The notes under the pieces are model-generated. The model was not told the origin of the DNA and did no database searches. It was given only the letters and a program-made list of their open reading frames with translations. Both the position numbers and the translations under genes were made by a program. A stretch of DNA of 64,000 nucleotides from the NCBI GenBank assembly GCA_009733575.1, contig ML769479.1, forward strand, positions 143,421 to 207,420. The letters are read 5' to 3'. Position 1 is the first letter of the stretch. Each line of letters starts with the position of its first letter. This DNA is from Gymnopus androsaceus JB14 (Eukaryota > Basidiomycota > Agaricomycetes > Agaricales > Omphalotaceae). Positions 47,110 to 58,179 of the stretch are shown in pieces.

Positions 47110-47671
47110 ACTCCCTCTCAAACTTTCAGAAGTTTTTGCTGGTTCACAAACCACCAAAATATTTATCATCATGACTTGTCCAATTCCAATTTGGATCCCA
47201 ATAACAAGGATGAAATCAAATTTATTTATAAACCCATCCTTGTCTTACAGCTGTTTGCAAAACTAATGACACTTATCAATCTTGAGGAAATGATTCCGAT
47301 TAAAAATAACTTCAAATTTTTCATGATTTTGCCCCTCGGAGGAAATCAAAAATACTTCCGGGGCCCCTGAAAACCTGAAAATGCAAAAATCCCAAGTCAT
47401 TTTCAATTGAAATCATTAATTCAAGATCAAAGCTACTTACTGTGTAAAGCTATGTCTCATGTGTGCGTGAGACTTGCTTCAAGTTTGTTGGGGGCATAAC
47501 ACAGGCTGTTCACTCAAGTGGGGGATCAAAAGGTAGATGTTATTGTTGTACCTAGCATTAGTGTATATACAAAAACATCAAGCTTCTGCCAAGCTGGCGT
47601 ATACTAGTTACTAGGTAACACATTGAGTCTTGGTGAGACTGGGACTCAGTAGATAAGTAATTCATTTGGAG
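47110..47671. other. Spacer, no gene seen
   Basis: The frame at 47035-47370 starts inside the MULE end and shows no domain. AT-rich non-coding DNA. Confidence 0.4.
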
Positions 47672-47700
47672 CATCAGCAAAACCTGTATTGACTTTATGA
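47672..47700 (+). mobile_element. Solo left end of a CATCAG element
   Basis: CATCAGCAAAACCTGTATTG has the family terminus, but no inverted partner followed by AG lies nearby. It is probably a truncated copy. Confidence 0.6.
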
Positions 47701-47824
47701 ACAAAGGTAAGTACTATAAGCAAGTCTTGTCAACTCCAAAGGACTTGTTGCAACTCATACACATATAGATGCATGTGAGGCATGACAACTGTCATTAGTT
47801 TGCAAATAGCTGTAATGGTAAGTT

Positions 47825-48065
47825 CCTTATCAAAGCAAACCTTTAATGAGTGGCCATGAATTGTGAATTGTGATTTGTACTTGGGAGTTAGTCTTAGTTA
47901 GATTATAATTTCCTGCGGCAAAGCCTATAGCAACAAGAGTAGAGAGTCAAGAATGGATGGTGAGTTGATACAGATGTTAAAGCTGTTTAATCCAAAACAA
48001 AACAAGAGCAGGTACACCAGGATCAAGCTGGACCAAGGACGAGAATTTGAGTGCTTATTCCACAT
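47825..48065 (-). pseudogene. Diverged copy of the SAC3 5' flank
   Basis: Blocks such as AAACCTTTAATGAGTGGCC, AATTTCCTGCGGCAAAGCC, AAGAGTAGAGAGTCAAGA and GTGCTTATTCCACATGCATG follow the same order as the SAC3 5' flank at 14470-14690. It carries no coding part and leads directly into a tRNA-like sequence. Confidence 0.65.
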
Positions 48066-48112
48066 GCATGTCTGCCAATAAATTAACAATCCAGCTTAGC
48101 TTTATCCAACAT

Positions 48113-48207
48113 AGCTCAATGGCATAGTTGGTTATCACATCTGTCTAACATGCTGGTTGTAGACTTGCGCACAGAAGGTCCCCAGTTGGAGCCCAGGTCA
48201 AATTATT
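48113..48207 (+). pseudogene. tRNA-Val-like pseudogene with intron-like insert
   Basis: TGGCATAGTTGGTTATCACATC (D arm region, shown in part), an anticodon loop CTGTCTAACA reading AAC (Val), an insert of about 19 nt, then CACAGAAGGTC and a T-arm-like AGTTGGAGCCC. The T-loop TTCGA is TTGGA, and the acceptor ends pair poorly. It is therefore called degenerate. Confidence 0.6.
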
Positions 48208-49121
48208 GAAATCTTTTTCATTTTACTTATATCACCCACTGTATGCTTTCAAGTTAAGCCAGAAAAGCACCCTGCTGTGTCCCTTTACCTTCCTCCATCT
48301 CTGAATCTACTCATGGATCAAGCCCAAACATCACTACCTGAGAGGAAAAAAAAACAATAGGATAAAAAAGTGAAAGAATAGCACGAACTTGGCACAAACA
48401 GATGCAGAGCAGGTAACTAGGTATGTAGAAGATACATTCAAGCAAGAAAAAGTTGCAGTCATACTATAGATGCCCTAGAAATGCGAATGCTTCCAGAAAT
48501 GCAAATCATAGAGAAAAACCTTTCTCCTGCCCTCAATTTTGAATCATTTCCCTTGAGAATTATACTGTGCACAGCTTGATCATATTTTCAAAGGACTGTG
48601 TATTCAAAATTCTAAGCCGTGCAGTAGAAAGAATTCAGGATTTTCAAAGTGCTGAAAACCATGGTTGCATGCAGCATGACTTTTGAATTAATTTTGAGAG
48701 TAAAAAAAATCGGACAGCTTAGTGGTCTAGATGCTATCAAGATATGCTGGCTACTGGTAGACTGGATGGCTTGATGTGGTCAGAAAGCGCAAGGGAAGTC
48801 TTAGAGTTTCCCGAGGTCCAAAAAGTCAAGGGTTTTGAGCATGCTTTGGCATCAACGGCACCATGACTTTACCGCTCAAGTCACTGGATGTCACGTTTGC
48901 ACTTCCCTGCTATTTTGGAGGTCGTCGTTGGCAGCTTCTGGCAACAACTCAACACTCACTAATTTTTCAAACTTTCTGAGGATAGTCTTTGAGATAATAG
49001 GTATGTGCTCTGAAAATCTTAGAGCTTCCGGATAAGAATTGCGGAAGTTTTTCTATACTGACATTTTGATTCACATTACTAGGTTAGCTATAGTACTTAG
49101 TACAAATCAAGCAGTGGGTGT
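48208..49121. other. Intergenic, no gene seen
   Basis: AT-rich; a short frame at 48835-49035 has no signature. Confidence 0.45.
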
Positions 49122-49774
49122 CACACTACCAATAATTATGCTTCGGCTTGACTGAAGGATAGTGTGAAATGAATTATTTCTGTACCTATGTGAAATTTAC
49201 TTTTTTGGACAAATATGGAAGAATATTATTTCGATAGACTGATGAATGAATGAAATTCCTACCTTCCAAATTTTTGAATTTATACTAATTTCCAAAAGAA
49301 TTTTTTTCAATTAAACTCTTAAAACAATAATTTCAAGACAGACTGAATGCTTTCATTTCACAATAAGAATGAAAGAAATTGCTTCGAAGAACCCTTTCAG
49401 CTGGTTCCCAAAAGACAATACTTCAATTTCGGACTGGACTGGGCCACTGCCAAACCAGATGGTGAAAGGCAACCTTTCAACAGAAAATTGAATTGTTCTT
49501 TGAAACAATGAAACAATTACTTTCACTCTTATTGTGAAAGCAGAACATTCAAGTCCACATTGAAACTATTGTTTTTGGAGCTCAAGTGAAAATGCTTCTT
49601 TTGCAAGTCAGTGTAAATTCAAAAATTCAGAAGATAGGAATTTTATTCATTCATCAGTCTATTGAAATGATTATCTTCCATATTTGTCCAAAAAAGTATA
49701 TTTTGCATAGGTATTGAAATAATCTATTTCACACTATGCTTCAGCCAAGCTGAAGCATAATTATTGGGGGTGTG
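49122..49774. mobile_element. CACACTGCC MITE, copy 3
   Basis: The left end CACACTACCAATAATTATG and the inverted right end are flanked by TGT (49119-49121, 49775-49777). Halves are inverted complements with the AATAAGAATGAAAG block in both orientations. The element lies just beyond the 3' end of the NLR-like gene. Confidence 0.88.
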
Positions 49775-49979
49775 TGTTACAGTAAATTTACCCTTGTCAT
49801 AACCTATATTGTCGAGTCGCGAGGAGACCTAGGTCCAAACAACCCAGGACTGATAAGCAACGTGGATTCGACAGACGGGGAGTCGGTGCCAGAGCCGGAT
49901 CAGCTTTCAAAAAAGAAAAGAAAAAAGCGGTAATAGTCAGCACCTTCAGCAATATTTATACTTAGTTCGAAACTTCCAC

Positions 49980-52900
49980 TCACGTTGCCAAGTAGCCCAA
50001 CCTCTGACTAACCGTTCCAATATCCTGTTGAAGCAGCGGTGCAGTCTTCTTCTTTTGATTACGAATTCGCTGAGTGAATGAACGCCAGTCAGGTTGTGCC
50101 AGGGGCACCTCTGGCGGAACCGGTAGCTCAGGTGGTGGTGGTGGGTCAGCCGGAGGTCCGCCGGGTGCACCGGGTGGAGGTTTCCTGTATCAACAAAAGA
50201 ATAATAGTTAGTTTCAAAAGCATCAGGTTTGGAAAGGAACGCACCAATCCGGTTCAAACTCCTTCCGCTCGGCCCTCTCGCGCTCACGTGCGTTGGCCTC
50301 TGCCTCCTCGGACTGCTTCTTGGCCTCGAGCGATGCACGGAGTGAAGCAACCTCCTCTTCTAATTCCCGAATTCTGGAGTCTTTGAGTTCTTTAGGAGCT
50401 TGGATAGCGGTATCTCGTTCGGCTTCAAGTTCTAATCGCTCTCGTTCAGCAGTCGCAGCCTCTTGTTCTCTCGCGTTCTTCTCGCGCTCCATATCAGTGA
50501 TTTCCCAAATCTCGGGTGAATATCTCGAAGGCGCATCGCGGATGTCTTGCATAGTGTGAATAGAGTTACGTTCCCAAAGATCTTCCGTGACACCTGGAAC
50601 AGCGGATATACTTCCTGCTGCTCCAGCAGGAGGTACAAGTCCAAGACCACCAGCAAAGTCGTGCAACGGCACTTCTCGAGCCTCAGTAGCATCGCGTGCT
50701 CGTGCTTCATTTTCCTGGAAGATTCTCTGACGGTCTTGTTCGCCCTCACGGAAATCCTGTTCTCGCCGTCGTTCATTGTCCTGGAGCACTGCTTCGGGCT
50801 GGCGTTCTACCTCCCGCGCACCTTCCGCGACCTCGCTGAGTCGGTGTTCGACGTCATATAGACGTGCCAGTCGGTCTAGTTCTTCTTCCGCTTGAGAAAG
50901 ATCATCGAACCAGGGTGAACGAGTCCTGGTCTTGGAAGGAGAAATGGGGGCTTCGTGTAATGTACGTTTGTCTTCATTGCGCAGAGTGGATCTGCCATCA
51001 TCTCGCGGAATACGACCTTGTTCTGCTCCGCGCACCGTATGCCCATCATTGTCCCGCATAGTAGGGCTATTATCATCGAGCACGGTGCGAGTACGTCTAA
51101 CTGGATGACCGTTATCATCAAGAACTGTGCGATCGTTATCCTTCCGCACAGCAAGGCCATCGTCATCGCGTACAGTGCGCAATGAATTGCTTTTTGTTGA
51201 ACTTTCAATCACTGGTATAGCGTTCAACGTGCCCTTATCACTAGCTACAAGCTCTAATTGAGCTATTGTTGATTGATCTGGCCTCTTAGTGACATGGTCC
51301 ATATCCAAAAGGTGATTTTTGGGCAGAGCTCCATTTGGAATACCAAACAAGGCTTCCTCCAACTGTGTCGCTTCATTGTGTTCTCCAAGGGCCCAATACA
51401 TCGCTGCCAGGTCACTCTTAAACTTGGGAGCTCCACTGTCTCTGCTTCGCAGTGTGTCATCTTCTTTCTGATATACCTCCAAAGATGAGCCACTGGTAGC
51501 TGTTACATAAGAAGAGACTTCCATGATGCCTTCTGGATGTCTTTCATGATCTGGCTGTGGAGCTGCATCATGAAAAACCAAGGGGGATTGTTCATACTCA
51601 TGGAGCTTTGTGTCTTCATTGCCTTCTAAGACTTGACACATGGATATTAACTTCTTTTCGCAGCTCAATGTATCCAAGTGTTCTTCTCCTAGAACTCGTT
51701 TGGACATTAAAAATAAAGTTCCTTGAAGAAGGACTGCTTCTCCACGGCGGCCTATGACCCAATATTTATCTACCAAGTTTTTTGTATGAGCTAAAGTGGT
51801 GGGATTCTCATGTCCCAGAGTCCGCTTTGACATTTTAAGCATAAGCTCTTCGTGAAGCTCACCAGTTTGCCATTCCAAAGCCTGAAATGTTTTCACTAGT
51901 TCATTTTGATACATCAATATATCTGGGTGATCTGCTTCCAACACTTGCTTGGATGCTTTGTATAAAGATTCTTGGAGATGCAGCGCTTCCTTATGCCGAC
52001 CTTGGGAGCGATATATCCTGGCAACATTGTTTTTGCATTTCAAAGTTTCTGGATTTGCCTCCCCCAACACTGAGACATATGTCTCAATCAGACTCTCCCA
52101 TAGTTCTAGTGCTTGCTTGTCTTTACCCAAAGCATGATATGTGGATGCCAAGTCATTTTTGAATGTTATTGTTTCAATGTGTGAATCTCCAAAAATGGCC
52201 TTTGAATGATAATACAATGCCATATGAAGAGGAAGAGCTTCATCAGATCTCCTTAAACACTTGTATGTTGCTGCCAAATTCTTTTTGAAAACCCAAAAGT
52301 CTGGGTGATTCTCTTCCCGGCCTTCCATTAAGAATTCTCGAAAGGGAAGAGCCTCATCATATCTAGCTAAAGCATGATAGGTTTCTGCTAAGGTGTTTAT
52401 AACAGCCAGAGTGTCGGGATGATTTTTACCCATCATTTTGGCTGATGCATCCACAAGTATCTCATCAAGGGGAAGTGCTTCAGCATATTTACCGATCTTC
52501 TTATATGTTAAGGCAAGGTCTTTTGGTGGAATTCCAAAGTGTCTGGATGATCTGGCCCAAAAACTTGTTTCGACAACTGAAAGAATGTCTCTTGTAGTTC
52601 AAGAATTTCACTGCTGCCTATCTAGAGCTTGATATGTTGAAATCAAGTTTTTCATACAACTTAAAGTGTCTAGATGCTTTTCACCCCAAGTTTGCTTTGC
52701 TGTTTCAAATGTGGCCTTCTGTAGATGTAATGCCTCGTTTCGCCGACCTAGAGCAAAATAGGTTGCAGCCAGCTCATTTGTTCGTTTGAAGGTGTTAGGG
52801 TGTTCATCACCAAAAATCTCCTTTGATGTTTCAAGTAAAGCTTCCTGAAGGTGCAATGCTACATTCGTGCCTGCCCAGGCTTTTATGAGTCGCTGCCAGC

Positions 52901-55290
52901 TCATCCATGCTGTCCAAGGTAATTGGATGTCTGTCCCCTAAATTACGTTGGAAAGTCTCATAAAGAACTACCTGAATGTTTCAAGGCTTCCGTGTGCCTC
53001 CCTAATGCACGATACATGTTTGCAAGCTTCGAGAAGCTCCTGCATTGAATTCTGCAGTTGAAGTGCTACCTGCTGTTTGTTTGAATCCTGATGTGTTGAT
53101 TTTAAGGCTTCAATATACCTCAAAGTCTCTGGGTGATCTTGTCCAAAAATCCGCTTTGAAGTCTGCAGCTGAGCCTCCCGAACACCCACGGCTTCAGTGT
53201 ATCTGCCCTAAAGACCTGATAATGTTTCTGCTAAGCGACTCTCATGACTTAGGGTATTGGGATGATCCTCTCCGAGAAAGCGCTTTGGACTTTGCAACCA
53301 AGCCTTCCTTAAGATTCAGTGCTTCTGTATTTCTACCCATGTGACCAAATGCATTTGCTATTGCTGTTTCAACACTCAATGTATTTGGATGTTCATCTCC
53401 AAGAACCTTTTTTAAATTATCCACTAAGGGTTGCCAAGCCCCAACAGCCTCCTTGAATTTTCCAGTCATGTTCCACAATTTTCCAATGGCCCACATAACA
53501 TGGCTTTCCTTTGCATGCAACATCTTAAATGTCTCTGTGGTACAATGTGGGGTGAGTATCCTCAGGAAGGCAATATCATCATCTTGTACATTTGAGATGG
53601 ATGCTGTGATCATCTCCTTAACCCCCAACATAATCTCTCTGTGCTCGAGCTTTGTCCATGCCATCATAGATCCACTCATGCACTAATGGATGAACTTCCA
53701 AAAGATCATCTTGAGCTACTTTGATCAGGGAATAGGCAGTGATTGCACTGACTATGCCATTCCAACTTCAAGCTATCCCACTGCTCTTTGAGAGTGAAGA
53801 CTTCTCCCAAGGAGGTTGATTGTCTCAGGTGCTGCAGCTCTGCAGCTCCTGGTCCCAAAGGTTGCCAGATATGATCCATACCTTCCTAGTGCTTTGTGAA
53901 ACAGCATGCGCGGTATGCCTTCATAATGCAAGCATGAACATAGTTGCAGGAATATCCTGCAACTTTCATCTAGCTTATTCCAGCTTAAATTCCATGTGGA
54001 ATAAACAGATAATCTGTACCTATCCAGACTTTGGGACATGTCCCTTGCAAGTAATTCAGCTCGCTGACTGTGCAGCTTGTCTAGGTATATATGGAGACAT
54101 TGCTGCTGTTCAATATATGCACCTGCCTGAACAAGTGCTAGTGCAAAGTAGCAAAGCTCTTTTGCTATAGCAGCAGCAAGATCTGTTTCTGCTTCATTTG
54201 CTCATGATTGCCAAGGCATAGCTTCAAAAGTAGCGTGAGTACCATTCTCTGGGTCCATGTCTTTGATTTCCTTGTACTTCCCAGCAATTTTGACTAGATC
54301 CTTGATTCCGAGAGGTGATGATGATATTCCCATGAGCACAATCAGGAATGAAATCAGCTAGACTGAGCTTTGGCTCATCAGCGTTATCCATGATGATCAA
54401 CCACTCTTCCTTGTGGGTTTGAAACCATCTATGACCTGAATTCCAGCTCAAATGAGGAGTAGGCAGCTCATTTCCAGCAGCAATGTCATAGTAGCTTGCT
54501 TGAATATCCCCTTCTGAATTTGCATGGACAAAGTAGATCTTGGTGAAACTTCCAATCCCAAAATTCAAGCTCCAATCAGGTCCGATTCCAGAAGTGAAAT
54601 GGGAAAGAAGTGAACCTACCAACGTTTTGAATTTATGTGCAAATGCAAGTGCACTTTGAGTTTTACCTGCACCATCTAGTCCAAACAACAGAAATATTTT
54701 CTGATGACCCATTTTCACAGATGGAGGACTATTGATGAAATACTCCTCCATCACATTCAAGACATCTTGCCTTCCTGTAAAGTATTGAGTGTGGGCTGGA
54801 CAGTCAGACATTCCTTCATGATATCCTGTAGGTTAATATAATTTCCTTCTTCAACCATTATCCGAACACTATGAGCAATACTCAATATACTTACCTGGTG
54901 GTACAGCTCGAACCAACTGATATTCTTTCCGTCGTCTGTGAAGGACATTGATTGTATTTGCTGCATTAAAGGTTGCTTGTCTGCCAATTCCAAAACCTGA
55001 CGCATTTGAAAACAAAGCAGGACTGTATCATATAGATTATGTGAAGCATCAGATAAAATTTTTGAAAATTCTTCAAAACCCCTACCTGGGACGGCTCTCG
55101 CTGTTCGGCCTACTGAATTTCAAATCAGCATAAGAAAAGTCCTCCGATTCACTCTGGGAATCCTGGTTGCTTTCGTCGCTAGGTGGACATGATATTAACA
55201 AAATGTCGACAGAACAGGCCAATAACTTTACAGTAACATCACGAAAGTTGTCTGCGTTAGTGTTTGTCTTGAGGAAGATCTAAGAAGAAA
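49980..55290 (-). pseudogene. NB-ARC/TPR (NLR-like) gene, decayed and chimeric
   Basis: Minus-strand order: an N-terminal part (about 55290-54895, NADNFRDVTVKLLA, FEEFSKILSDASHNL); NB-ARC with P-loop GLDGAGKTQ and Walker B EEWLIIMDNAD plus IIITSRNQ (54811-54290); second half of the NB-ARC (LAAAIAKELCYFALALVQAG); then kinesin-light-chain-type TPRs with LGEDHPNTL-like motifs (53690-51350). Lesions include an in-frame TGA at 54204-54202 and frame shifts near 54800, 54290, 53850, 53290 and 52500. The last 743-codon stretch (52454-50223) is open. It joins TPRs to RTVLDDNGHPV-type repeats and a charged coiled coil, then an exon at 50184-49980 encoding PPPGAPGGPPADPPPP and QPDWRSFTQRIRNQKKK. NLRs act in non-self recognition. 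This copy is probably inactive as a whole, but its 3' part could still be expressed. Confidence 0.75.
50223..52454 (-). CDS. 743-codon open 3' part of the NLR-like gene
   Basis: This uninterrupted frame contains about seven KLC-type TPRs (NTLAETYHALARYDEALP, NDLASTYHALGKDKQALEL), then a linker and at least six degenerate repeats of an R-T-V-x-D-D-(N/D)-G-x-x-V type (about 51210-50960). A long Glu/Arg coiled coil (REREERAE-like, EEEVASLRASLEAKK) follows, ending EFEPDW, and splices at 50245 to the proline-rich last exon. Base composition rises in G+C from about 51200 downstream. I infer that a TPR end was fused to the tail of a different gene. Whether an ATG at 52454 is used is unknown. Confidence 0.55.
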   Translation of the reverse strand: MDASAKMMGKNHPDTLAVINTLAETYHALARYDEALPFREFLMEGREENHPDFWVFKKNLAATYKCLRRSDEALPLHMALYYHSKAIFGDSHIETITFKNDLASTYHALGKDKQALELWESLIETYVSVLGEANPETLKCKNNVARIYRSQGRHKEALHLQESLYKASKQVLEADHPDILMYQNELVKTFQALEWQTGELHEELMLKMSKRTLGHENPTTLAHTKNLVDKYWVIGRRGEAVLLQGTLFLMSKRVLGEEHLDTLSCEKKLISMCQVLEGNEDTKLHEYEQSPLVFHDAAPQPDHERHPEGIMEVSSYVTATSGSSLEVYQKEDDTLRSRDSGAPKFKSDLAAMYWALGEHNEATQLEEALFGIPNGALPKNHLLDMDHVTKRPDQSTIAQLELVASDKGTLNAIPVIESSTKSNSLRTVRDDDGLAVRKDNDRTVLDDNGHPVRRTRTVLDDNSPTMRDNDGHTVRGAEQGRIPRDDGRSTLRNEDKRTLHEAPISPSKTRTRSPWFDDLSQAEEELDRLARLYDVEHRLSEVAEGAREVERQPEAVLQDNERRREQDFREGEQDRQRIFQENEARARDATEAREVPLHDFAGGLGLVPPAGAAGSISAVPGVTEDLWERNSIHTMQDIRDAPSRYSPEIWEITDMEREKNAREQEAATAERERLELEAERDTAIQAPKELKDSRIRELEEEVASLRASLEAKKQSEEAEANARERERAERKEFEPDWCVPFQT

Positions 55291-55540
55291 TTCCAGTAAT
55301 AGATGTGCATCAGGTCGGTCCTTATATATGTTGCAGCATCCGCCTTGATCGGAGCAATGGGAATGATGCCATTGTACCTGTCACTTGTCTTCTCAAGAGC
55401 ATAACTGTTGACTTGAAGTGCGGGATTCACAAAAGCCTTGGGTGTGGCATCAGCACCAATCCAGTGCTGAGGAATTTGGAGTTGGAGGTATCATGAGTTG
55501 ATGTTGAACGAAATAAGTAGCATAGTATAAACTGCGCGCT

Positions 55541-55632
55541 GGTAGGGTAGAGTAGGTAGGGTAGAGTAGAGTAGTAGTAGGTAGAGTAGAGTAGTAGTAG
55601 GTGAGTAGGTAGGTAGTAGAGTAGAGTAGATA
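55541..55632. repeat. GTAGA/GTAGG minisatellite
   Basis: About 90 bases of GTAGAGTAGAGTAG-type units. It also explains the Tyr/Leu/Ser-rich frames on the minus strand. Confidence 0.85.
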
Positions 55633-55724
55633 TGCAGAAAAGATAAAAAAGACAAATATAGAAAATTATCAAATAGACCCGGACCTGCACTGGGACCTTC
55701 TGTGTCCACGACAGCACACACATA

Positions 55725-57430
55725 TTAGACAGATGAGACGAAAGCCCGAGCCCGATCTTGAGGCTGAGGCTGAGGCAAACGACGGCAAACGACGGCAAAG
55801 ATGACACTCCAGTTCCAGCACCGTAATTCAATAAAAATGAAGAAGGGCACCCTGAAGGCGCAGATTAAGATGAGGGTATCCCCACTCCTTCGACCCCGAC
55901 CATCAACTTCGACCCCACGAAGAGAACCGAAATTCACTGAACGAAGTGATAGGAGTCATTCCCGTCGGTGTTGTAGTGGCGCGTCATCTGCAGTAGCTCC
56001 GACCGCTCCTCCGACAGATATAGGGACAGGAGCTGGTGCTGGTGCTGGGGAAAGGGATGTGAATATCGATAATGCAGGCTTTAGTCGACACTGAGGCCGT
56101 TGACAAAGGTGCAATTGACTCGACATCAAAGGGAACAAGGCAAAGTAGAAGAAAAAGGCGGAGGTTGGGAAGTACAAAGGAAATACCCAAAGGAGCATGC
56201 GCCAAGGAACGTCCGCCTGAACTGGGTACGAATGACGCCGAAGTCGGATTTAGCGTTAGCGATCAGATTCCCGTAATTGTTCCTGTTCTACTCGAAGAGG
56301 TAGGACCAGCACTCCCAGAAGCCAAGGACGTGCGCGTAGATAACGAGATCGGCACAGAAAATATCCCACATGCGGCTTGAGTTTCGGTTGTGCAAAGGGA
56401 GAAGGTTGAACGAATACCGACCCTGAACTCGTCGCCGGAGCTTGGGAGTACAGGCGCGAGCTGTCCAAGTCCAAGTCCAAACGGCGACGCTGACCCCTTC
56501 GACGCTAACAACTGAGGCTGTCTGAAAGGTGAAGATGCAGCAGTAGCTTGAGCCTAGAGTGCGGAAGCGTGGCTGACCAAACGACGAAATGTGCGCTTTT
56601 GGTGAGGCGGAGGAAGGGATTCTGATGGAAAGAGATTGTTTTCGCGTTCGAAGCGAGGACAGGTCGAGGCAGGTTGAGGACGAGAGGGTCGTCCATCAGG
56701 CCTAGGGCGATGTACTGTTTACGTTCCAGTTCGGTATTTGACGAGCTAGCGAAGGTTAATTACGGTTCTTGGGAATATATAGGTACAATACACACTTTTT
56801 GATAAAACTTTTCTCTTTCCTCCGCTGATTTGGGGCATAGCTCGTCTTTGGGTGCTGATGTCGGTACTGTCCCACTCCCTGCTTCTCTATCCTCGCTGAT
56901 ATCCGAGTTGTCACTGACCGTTCATAAAACCATCTCCTCTTCCTCTCGCATTCGCAGTAGCAACAGACCCAGAAACCTATTCCGGTGTATCACTTCGTGT
57001 CCTCGACCTCTTCCATGTCCTTCACCGCGTCCACGTCCGCAAGGAGATCGAAGTCGGGATTCCATATCCTCCTACGCTAGTTACTACGAGTCTTTACAAC
57101 AACAGAGGGCGGAACGGAAATTCGGAAGAAAGCGAATGAGAGGATTAATGACGATTTCATGTTCGTTTTCAGCCGTGTCGTCGTCCTATCCTACATAGAA
57201 ACAAAGATTTAATAATCGGTTCTTTCAGGAATCAAGAATCAAGGCAAACCTTTACCGAGTGGCCTCCGCGAATCGTGATTTGGGAATCGTGATTCTGAAT
57301 AGTTTGGAATTCGATTTTGATTTCCCGAAGCCTTGAGAGTAGATGATGAGGGGTACGAATGGTAGACTCGATTAATAATAAATTAATCCAACACGACGAG
57401 ACAAGCGGCCCTGAGCGCTAACTCCACGTG
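55725..57430 (-). pseudogene. SAC3-like remnant 2 (internal deletion)
   Basis: 55725-56520 matches about 11640-12450 of the SAC3-like gene (GGCGCAGATT-AGATGAGGGT, PALSIFTSLSPAPAPAP against PSLSIFTSPTATPPAPA). 56580-57430 matches about 13690-14660 (N-terminus and 5' flank, AAAACTTTTCTCTTTCCTCC). The SAC3 core in between is gone. Frames are broken throughout. It ends in a tRNA-Val-like relic. Confidence 0.87.
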
Positions 57431-57451
57431 CACGCGCTCGATTAAGCGGTT

Positions 57452-57492
57452 CATGACGTAGTTGATCATCGCATCTGTCTAAAACGAGTCGT
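57452..57492 (+). pseudogene. tRNA-Val-like relic (5' half)
   Basis: GGTTCATGACGTAGTTGATC then ATCGCATCTGTCTAAAAC follows the acceptor, D arm and anticodon order of tRNA-Val. The 3' half is absent. Confidence 0.5.
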
Positions 57493-57574
57493 ATCATATT
57501 AGAGAGCACACCTCGCAGGTTATTTACTTTATTTTTTCTGTTTATCTTTTCAGTTTCCTTTTCTCAGCGCTCCA

Positions 57575-57767
57575 GGACCCAGATGGACCGGCCAGCGCTG
57601 GCCAGAGCTCCCAGAAGCCTCAAAATTGCCTTATTTGGAAATTAAAAAGAAATATTATACGAGTTGATATTTTTGACAGCACTGGCCAGCGCTGGGGGCT
57701 TTGGGAGCACTGAAAATTTTACATATTACTGTCAAAATTACAATGCAAAATACAGGTTTTGCTGATG
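57575..57767. mobile_element. Partial CATCAG element, right end only
   Basis: Ends CAGGTTTTGCTGATG at 57767. The preceding 190 bases carry CCAGCGCTGGCC/GGCCAGCGCTGG words in the style of this family, but no left CATCAG end is seen. Confidence 0.6.
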
Positions 57768-58179
57768 ACTTCTACTGGCTGTACAGCACACTTGACTGTT
57801 GTTATATAAATAAGTAATCAAGTTGATATACTTATTTTGTAGGCTCATTCCCAGCCTGTCTATGGGCTCACTGCACTTAGCTGTACTGTAGAAAGCATAA
57901 AACAGCTTCACTTATATGTAATAAGTTGAGTCTCAAAGAAAACAAGAGGGTTCATGTTGGAATATCAAAGGTAATTTTACTATTGCACTATACATGGAAC
58001 ACTTTCTCATAGTCTCCACTTGTTTGTATCACCATCCTATGCACTCCACATCTATTGTCTCACAGACTCCACTCAGTCTCTTGCCGTATCCACCTACTAT
58101 CTTGCAGTACCCACTTTACCATATGCACAGTAGCCACAGACATTCATGCAGTAGCCACTTGCCCAATACATTGTTTGTA
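57768..58179. other. Spacer, no gene seen
   Basis: AT-rich DNA with repeated CAGTAGCCAC/CAGTACCCAC motifs (about 58100-58160). No gene. Confidence 0.4.

Noticed and set aside
55427..55831. Tyr/Leu-rich 134-codon minus-strand frame resembling a membrane protein
   Set aside because: It is the translation of the GTAGA minisatellite and has no start context or splice sites.
47672..57767. A 10-kb CATCAG element joining the solo left end to the solo right end
   Set aside because: The flanking dinucleotides differ (AG versus AC), and unrelated genes and complete elements lie between. Two truncated copies is the simpler reading.
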